Assembly: GCF_014529535.1 (NCBI RefSeq)
Contig: NW_023503493.1
Coordinates: 16,896,001 to 16,960,000, forward strand
Source of the DNA: Bradysia coprophila
Taxonomy: Eukaryota > Arthropoda > Insecta > Diptera > Sciaridae
Reading direction: 5' to 3'
DNA: 64,000 bases
Every line of letters begins with the position of its first letter. Within the stretch, counting starts at the first letter, position 1. Made by a program: the position numbers and the translations under genes. The notes under the pieces are model-generated. The model was not told where the DNA came from. It saw only the letters and a list, made by a program, of their open reading frames with translations, and made no database searches. Shown piece by piece: positions 56,999-64,000 of this stretch.

Positions 56999-59900
56999 TC
57001 ATTCAACCGCAAATCCACACGTTTCTTCCACTGCCTGAGTCAGTTTGTCATTTAACAATTGATGTGTTTCGTACGGTGGCAGATCGATACGGTTGAAACA
57101 TGTGTGCGCCTTTGGTAGATTTTGCGTTGGTACGTCGGCGGTCAAATGGATGGTAAACAGTCTTGGACCATTTGCACCAGTCGATCCTTGTAAAGCTCGA
57201 AAACCTTGAATTGGTACGCGCGATGAACCGGTTACGAATTGCAGCAGACGAGCTCTCATTTCAGATGAATACGATTCAACGATCTGCAAAATGAAATTTG
57301 CACGAATTGAATTAAAGTTTTACTAAGCGGTGGACAATCACGAAAAGTGGTGGAAATCGTAACTAGTTAAAACTTTCGAAAAAGAAAGTTAGTTTGACAA
57401 GTCACTCGAGCTACACATAGCGACGGGAAAGAGTCCTAATTCAAAATTTTCTTTTGTTATACTCTTCAACTTGACAGAAGAACAAACCACAAATTTGAAT
57501 TAGGTATCTTTTTCATCGCTCTGTGTAGCTGGAGTGACTTGTCGAACTAACTTTTTTTTAAGTCTTAGTAATCGACCACACATGGTGATTTAATGGTTTG
57601 GATAACCAGCAAACCAGTCTCGGTAAAGACACAGAACTATGCGAAGTATACCGATCAAAATATTTTTAATTTTTTTATTTCAAATCTTGTACTTCAATTT
57701 TATTAACATGCATTTTACTATTTAAAGGACCATATTACTTAGAGGTTGTCATTATTTTTGCCGTCGTTAACGATAACAGATGAATAGTATGTGACAGGTT
57801 ATTTGATTCAGACTGGCTGCTTAAAATAATTGTGAATAACAGGCGGAAGAAACGATGATCAATAAACATAGTCGTTAAGTATGATTTGAGTAATAGGTGT
57901 TGTAGCTTTATAGTAGTAGTCTTGGGACCATGCACTGCATTAGCATCTGTGGATCATAATCCTTGCTTCTCATTTACCCTCTCTCATCTGTTATCGATAA
58001 CGACGGCAAAAATAATGACAAACTCTGGGTAATATGGACCTTTATATAGTAAAATGCACGTTAAAAAATTGAAGTACAAGATTTGAAATCAACAGATTGA
58101 AAATTCTTTGATCGATTGAAGTAATAGACCCGTTAATAATAACATGCTTGCCGTCTGTAACAGGATTTCTTAAAAATTCCATAAAAATAGGCCCTGGCTT
58201 TCAAATATAAAGGTCAGTTTTTTTTAGCCACATCGAAACGAAATCTGCCGGATATTCTCACCTGCCAGAACCATTGAACTTGTGGCGTATCAGGTGTGCA
58301 GTGCTTAAGTCTAGTGTGCGTTTTCCAGTCAACTACATCGATGCTGCTGATGCCACCAATCACAAGTTCTAATTCTCGTTCATCGAATGGGCGCAAGAAC
58401 TGATTAGGTATGAGCTCACAGAAACCTGTGAAACAGCGAAATGGAAAATTATTTTTTTTCCTGTCCAATTGATTTTCCGAAACGTGGTCAACATTCGCCA
58501 TCTATCATATTGACTCACCTTTTTGTAATGCCAAAAATTGTTGCTCTATACCGCGCATAAATCTGTAATTTACGTACAGTTTCACATATTCTCGTTTATT
58601 TTCCTCCGTCACAGTCATCGTTGCACCAGCCGGTTTCAATTCGTGAACTTTCAGCACTCCAAAACTATTGTTTTCCACGCTAAATGTTGAATCGATGATT
58701 CCGTTAATATTGTTCTCTCTGAAATCAAAGAAAAAAAATTTTGTTGTTGAAGAAATCCACGCTTCAAACGCTCTGATAGATTGCTTACAGCATCCAAGTT
58801 AAGCTGCGATGCAAGTCGGGATCGACACCTTCGATGTCACTCAATGTAATTGGCTTATTCAACAATTGTTTGTAGAAAGGTGTCGTAAATCCTCCATCCA
58901 AACAGTGACCGTGAAAAACAGCAATGCCCAATATTCGTCCAACGAAATGAAAATACGTTAAATGGTCCGGATTTACGCCTGTAACGATTTCATAAAGTCA
59001 ATTAATGGAAAAGCGGTACCGACAACGAATACAGTCATTTAAAATGGCAAGGTGTCTCGAACTTAATCAAAAAAGAATTTATTTCTAGAATCAACTCACC
59101 TGAATCGGTATTGATTTGCAATGTGTAATGATCGTCTCGACTGTACTGAAACAATCCATATTGCGGATTGAGCATTTCCCTAGATAGCAAATGTAGCCAC
59201 TCGCGTGCCACACCACCATAATCCAGTCCCTCTTCGCCGCGAAATTTAACCATAAGTCTTTTCCTCATTTCCTTCGGACGCATTTTCATAATCACTCTGT
59301 AACTCTCTTCGAAAATTTCCGCCCTAGACACCTCTAAGCGACAATGGCCCGATTGCGGTTGTAATGCTTGCAGATCGGCACGGAGAGCACGTATTTTACT
59401 GACTAAATCTCTGCGGTATTTAGGCAACAAATCGGCACCCTCAAGCAGTCCTTGCGGTAAGTCTGACGGTACAACGTGCGGTTGAATTGTGCGTGTTTCG
59501 TTCGATATGTTTCGGTTGTTTGGCGTGCCATTGGTTGTGATTGTCGTGGAATTGTTGGAGTTTGTTTGATTTTGTCGTTTTAGTTGATTGATTATGTGAC
59601 CATTTAGACGGGGATCGGTGAATTGTGTGGTACGATTGTTGTGGTCCACGTAGTACACACGACCTGAAGCAGTTTTTCGTTGTTCCCATCCAGTTGGTAG
59701 TGGGCCCAATGTATCAAGAGCCAAATTTTGTGGATCGAAGTCTCTGGGAATCCGAGGATCGTGCCTTTGACAAAAATTATTGGGAATTAAGAATTGATGA
59801 CGACGAAACGGATTGGTGTGCTTACCAAGTTGAGACGCCTGTAGGAATATGATAAAAATAGACTTGACCCTGGGGTGTTGTGCGCATTTCTAAAAAAAAA

Positions 59901-61414
59901 TATTTCTTTAGAATTCCGATGTTTTAACAGTCGAAATGCAATCATCGCCTTACCATAACCAACTGGTAGATCTAAGGTCGGTCTAATCGATGATCCACCG
60001 GCACTTCGACTTGCCGTTTGTGGACACGATGTTGGTGTTCGTGAATTTCTAGTTCGTCGCCTCGATGATTCTTCCAGAGTTCTCGACGATCTACGAGTGC
60101 GCTGCATTTGTGCGGAAGGAGATTCCCTCGATAAATCAATGTTTCTGGACCCAGAGTCATTCGATCCATTCACATCTTGAACACTAGTGGCATTTGTTGT
60201 TGAGCTGTGTTGTTTGGGAACATTAGGTGTGCTTGCCGACCGTTGGGGTGAATCCAATGCAATTGAGCCGATAGCCGAGGTCAGGGTTGTTATTGGCTGA
60301 TCAGTTGATGTTACGTTAGCTAACCGTGTTGCACATGTTGTTCGCGACAGATCACTTTCGATAGCTATAGAAACGGGACTGGCAACGGCACTTTGGGGAT
60401 TATTTGGACTAATCGGACTTGGTACATCTGACGCAGCATTGTCATTTGATATGTTGTGTCGGCCGGTGCTGGATCTTTAAATGAATTTATTTGTTTGAGG
60501 GTTGAGATCGATAGAATCAATCAAATGTTTTATAACCTTTGTTGGTCTTCCTTAAACCGACTGGGGCTGCAATTATCTTTCATCAAATTCAACAGAACTT
60601 CTGTCGAATGTCTTCTACTAATCGATTCGTTATTTCCATTAGCCAAACTAGTTGAAGTCGACGATCTTGACGTTCCAGCTGGTTGAATGTCATCGTGATG
60701 ACCATTGGCTTGGGTGGCTGGTTGAGTTGGTTTATCCCATTGTGTGGATTTCGTCACATGGTTAACATAATAACTTCTACCGATGCTAGTCTTACGCTCT
60801 TCCCACCCGTCCGGTAATCCATCAGTCGCTGCAGCTTCGAGTTCTGTGGGTCCATGTACGTCGCCACCAGGTCCAACTATAGCCACTGGATTGCCACCAG
60901 ACGGTCCATCTTTTGATGTTAATGATATTATCAGCTGTCCCTTAACAGGATCTGCATCGTCCGGACTTGATTTGCACAGTTCCAGTCGTTGATCTGAAGC
61001 GATAAATTAATCAAAACGTAAATATCGGTGTCGTTATAACGGTTCTCTTCGCTTACATCCGGTATCTTTCAATCGTTGAATTGTGCTGGCTAAAATTCGA
61101 ACACATCCTAAGAAACCGCCTCCATGTTTTTTGTGCACCTTTCGTTCATTCCATACTGATATCGTTATGCCGTCATTACGTCCCAAAAATAGGTCGTAAT
61201 GAACATTCCATTTCGGATCTAGGGACGCCTTACAAGGCTCTGTGGTAAACACTTGCCCCGTACCATCGACAACAACCTTTGCAAAACTATCTGGCAGACC
61301 TAATTTTTTTACACAACAGAAAAAATGATGTTAAGTACTGTGACGAATAACTAGGGGTTAAACACTAGCACTTACGAAATAAATCTTTGCGAGCGAGGTT
61401 CCTTGCACATAAAA
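56999..61414 (-). CDS. Smurf: Smurf HECT-type E3 ubiquitin ligase (first exon not in view)
   Basis: E3 ligase that ubiquitinates SMAD proteins and dampens BMP/TGF-beta signalling (lack/Smurf in flies). Minus-strand exons: 61414-61376, 61299-61057, 60993-60537, 60474-59954, 59889-59826, 59764-59100, 58978-58789, 58718-58519, 58425-58262, 57283-56999 (942 residues visible). The C2 domain starts within [12 protein letters not shown] and has [12 protein letters not shown] and [11 protein letters not shown]1 is [22 protein letters not shown]2 lies around [19 protein letters not shown], and WW3 is [20 protein letters not shown]. The HECT domain has [26 protein letters not shown] and the active-site Cys in [10 protein letters not shown]. 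It ends [10 protein letters not shown] Ser-rich linker between WW1 and WW2 is much longer than in vertebrates. The exon with the initiator Met precedes 61414 on this strand and was not identified. Confidence 0.94.
57381..57558. mobile_element. Foldback in the last Smurf intron
   Basis: AAAGAAAGTTAGTTTGACAA and GAGCTACACATAGCGACGGG on the left are mirrored by CATCGCTCTGTGTAGCTGGA and GTCGAACTAACTTTTTTTT on the right. ~65-bp arms. Confidence 0.65.
57677..58089. mobile_element. 413-bp foldback in the last Smurf intron
   Basis: Left ATTTCAAATCTTGTACTTC, TGCATTTTACTAT, GGACCATATTAC and TTTTTGCCGTCGTTAACGAT are mirrored on the right in inverse order, ending GAAGTACAAGATTTGAAAT. Arms of ~130 bp around a ~150-bp loop. 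Non-coding. Confidence 0.75.
58161..58196. repeat. Solo end of the CAGGGC foldback family
   Basis: CCATAAAAATAGGCCCTGG matches the right terminus of the 23534-23952 element (CCAAAAATAGGCCCTGG). No left end is nearby. Confidence 0.5.
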
Positions 61415-61560
61415 CTGTAACGAAAATGTACATTGAATGAAATTAATTTGAATTATTTACTGCTGGGCGAAAAAATATTCCAACGAGCGTAGCGAGCGAT
61501 TTTTTTTTATTTTTTTATTTGTTTATTCAGTTGAATGAAAGGTATTTTATAGATAGATAA
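61415..61560. other. Smurf intron, upstream of the C2 exon
   Basis: Polypyrimidine and AT-rich intron sequence. No exon seen. Confidence 0.35.
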
Positions 61561-62386
61561 TAGGGTGTAGCGTTTTGACGAAAGTATTTTGTTTTTTAAG
61601 GCCTGCGGGTAGGTTCGATGCAGAATGGTCCATTGAACACGAAAATACGAAGAAAAAAAAAATTGAAGTTCGAAGCTCCCATGCGCACCTCTGAAAACCG
61701 ACTTTTTTGGTCTCAAAGCCATAGTGAGATTAGTTCTGCCGGCTGTGCGGAAAAATATATCTTAAGTGTATATGATAATTAATCGTAGAGACCGTGGCTT
61801 CAATTTGGCACACTTTAAAATTCAAAAAAATTTGAGTCACCGTTGAACAATTACAAAAAGTGCTCCCGACCATGATTTTTTCAGATTTTCTTTGGATTTA
61901 AAGCTTTCTAAAATATGTGACTGGAAAGGAATATAGTCGTGTCGTAGCTCATTTTAGAGCGAATATAGACTCGACGTAAAGATTCACCGGGTTGCAGATT
62001 CGATGACCTTCTAGTGTGTAGAAAATGGTATGAGAAAAACCATATTTTTTTAATTTGTCACAGAATTTATGCGAAAACGGTTCCAAATTGTTCTCAGTAT
62101 TGCTGGCGTTAATAATGCAGCAATTCTGGGAAAAAATAGCCGAATTTTGGGGTAGCTTTAACTCGAATCTTTATGATAATCGAAAAATCATCAAACTGAC
62201 CATTTTTTTTAAATTTCTCCTTATATCGCTCATTTCTTCCCAGGATTGCTGCTCTATTAACGCCTATGGGAGTTTCGAACTTCAATTTTTTTTTTCGTAT
62301 TTTCGTGTTCAGTGGACCATTCTACATCGAACCTACCCGCAGGCCTTAAAAAACAAAATACTTTCGTCAAAACGCTACACCCTAAT
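61561..62386. mobile_element. Inverted-repeat element with GGGTGTAGCGTTTTGACG termini
   Basis: TAGGGTGTAGCGTTTTGACG at the left and CGTCAAAACGCTACACCCTA at the right are exact inverses, and pairing continues for ~130 bp through CCTGCGGGTAGGTTCGATG and GAAGTTCGAA. TA at both ends fits a Tc1/mariner-type TA target, although a longer duplication is possible. The ~550-bp interior has no transposase. It probably lies in the first Smurf intron. Confidence 0.7.
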
Positions 62387-64000
62387 ACAACGCACCGTAT
62401 ACCCATTGAATCTATATGATTAATGGGACTTAAGGGATAGTCGTAACTAATTTGTGTTTATTTTATCATTGAATGATGGGTAATCGGTTTACATATCAAA
62501 AATTATCCCTTAAACCGTTTCTGAGATTCGATATGAAAAACGAATTTTACTAAAAATCATTTATTTCGGATGTCAATCAGAAATTTCGTTGTAAACAAGA
62601 AGTATAAGTTCTCTATAAAAGGATATCAATACTGAAGTTTGTAAGGGGTACTGAACCGTATCAATCCACTAAAAGCAACCTTTTGAACCGTTTTTTCTAC
62701 AACGTTCGGCGAACTCTGGCACCATTTTCAACATTTCGCAGCATTAGCCTGAATTCGATGCTTTACAGCGTACAGCGTATTTCAGTTTACCAATGAAAAA
62801 TTAAGATTTTGAGTGTCAAAGAGCTGTAAATCAACAATAATCTCACTAAGCGTCGTTTGTACAGTTGGCCAATAATCACTCGTTGACTCCGACATAACAG
62901 CTTTGCAAATATCGGTAAAAATTTTGAGGGATTTCGTTGCTTATAAAGAGTAAAGATGTTTAATTTTGCCGCTTGTCCAATAAATAGTAAGAATTCGTAC
63001 CGTCACTAGACTCCTAGGTCGATTTTTTTCATAAATAATTCTTTATTATCACGATTCAAAATTGAAACTAATTCAAAACTGTCAAACTACTAGAGTACCA
63101 ACGAACTAAATCGCTTGTTTTTCCACTTGAAAAAGAAGTGGCGTTCTCGGCGTTCACGACGTTCTCGCTTTATATTCCAGGTTGGTTCTTCTCTATTTAC
63201 GATTTTCACGGACTGACGAGCAATTTTGTTGATACACAGCAAACTTGTATACATACAACCGGACTGTAAACGGCGAAACTTTTATCAGCTTAAACGTGTA
63301 AGTGACTAACTTGTCTTATTGTTTTTGTCGTTTTGCTTTCAATAACTAATCCGAAGTATCACGTTTGAAAAAATGGGTTTATGAAATATTAACACATACG
63401 ATGTGTACGGTAAATTATACGTATAGTACCCGAGAAGTAGATAGTTTCATTCATTGATTTCGATGAGAAAAGGAAATTTGAAATTCGGTGAAGGAAAAGA
63501 AACTGGAAAGAATTAGAAAGTAAAGTAAAGAGGTAAGATTTTCGGTCTCTTCCTTTCTACGAGAAAATGTACCAAATCTACCCTTGTTTGAAACTTGAAT
63601 TGAGAAAATGTGTTGTATAACCGTTGACCTACCCTTAGCTTAAAGAAAATAAAAGGAATCATGAAAAAGGCTCTATTAAAGAAAACCTCACAGATAAAGA
63701 AAAGAAACACCCAAACATGAAACCCGTATAGATGACTCAGTAACATTGTGCGAATGTCAACAATATGATGAATTAAGTGCAGTTTCTGGTAATTAAAACT
63801 TTAAATTTAGTAATTTTAATCGATAATCGATTAACGATCTGAAGATGATATTTCATGATTTTTACCATTATTCTAATGACTCCACAAAACACATCTCCAA
63901 TATGCTGTAGCTTATTTACAAAAAAAAAGAAGAATTTTTAATGTCGATAATGCATAACGGCAAACAAAACAATCTTGAGCAGTTATGCATGACTAAAATT
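62387..64000. other. Upstream/intronic region of Smurf, no gene recognised
   Basis: 1.6 kb to the window end. The missing first Smurf exon and its promoter may be here or beyond. A C2-start motif (KLRLTVLCAKN-like) was looked for on the minus strand and not found. Confidence 0.35.

Noticed and set aside
62055..62423. 122-residue ORF
   Set aside because: It runs through the right arm of an inverted-repeat element and has no recognisable domain.

Overview
The window looks like a nuclear chromosome segment from a fly-like insect. I infer a lower dipteran such as a fungus gnat from protein similarity, not from a search. Coding genes are split by mostly short GT-AG introns (about 50-70 nt where they can be measured). 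They sit in AT-rich, repeat-laden DNA with no operon structure.

Layout: 1-6.7 kb is a nest of transposon remnants around a broken gene (3940-5138) whose N-terminal part resembles the helical delta-endotoxin N domain. 6.9-8.3 kb (+) is a retinol dehydrogenase-like SDR. 10.1-14.7 kb (+) is an intact Ars2/serrate gene. 14.7-18.3 kb holds a dead RTE-like retrotransposon, foldback elements and two satellites. 21.5-27.0 kb (-) is an FBXO28-type F-box gene whose large first intron is full of transposons. 27-36.8 kb has no recognisable gene but several nested elements and a second RTE-like fragment. 37.0-38.9 kb (-) is a four-finger matrin/U1-type zinc-finger gene. 39.4-40.4 kb is a ~1 kb foldback. 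40.7-42.9 kb (-) is lin-54/mip120. 45.7-46.2 kb (+) is RpS26. 47.1-47.9 kb is a 19/21-bp satellite. 49.3-50.4 kb (-) is PCNP, divergent from CDK5RAP1 at 50.6-52.7 kb (+). 54.4 kb (+) is a small secreted six-cysteine CS-alpha-beta-like peptide. 57.0-61.4 kb (-) is Smurf, whose first coding exon is not visible.

The genes are mostly unrelated housekeeping or regulatory genes: nuclear RNA processing (Ars2), cell-cycle transcription (lin-54), translation (RpS26), tRNA modification (CDK5RAP1), ubiquitin ligases (FBXO28, Smurf), and retinoid/lipid redox (SDR). They do not form one pathway.

The strongest unusual signal is the density of inverted-repeat (foldback) elements, more than fifteen in 64 kb. 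Many have exact or near-exact 8-bp target duplications and CA-type termini typical of hAT elements. Several copies are nearly identical, and one pair of duplicated segments preserves an empty site next to its filled counterpart. I did not find a clear new multi-gene system. The best leads are the foldback families, the endotoxin-like pseudogene and the CS-alpha-beta peptide gene.
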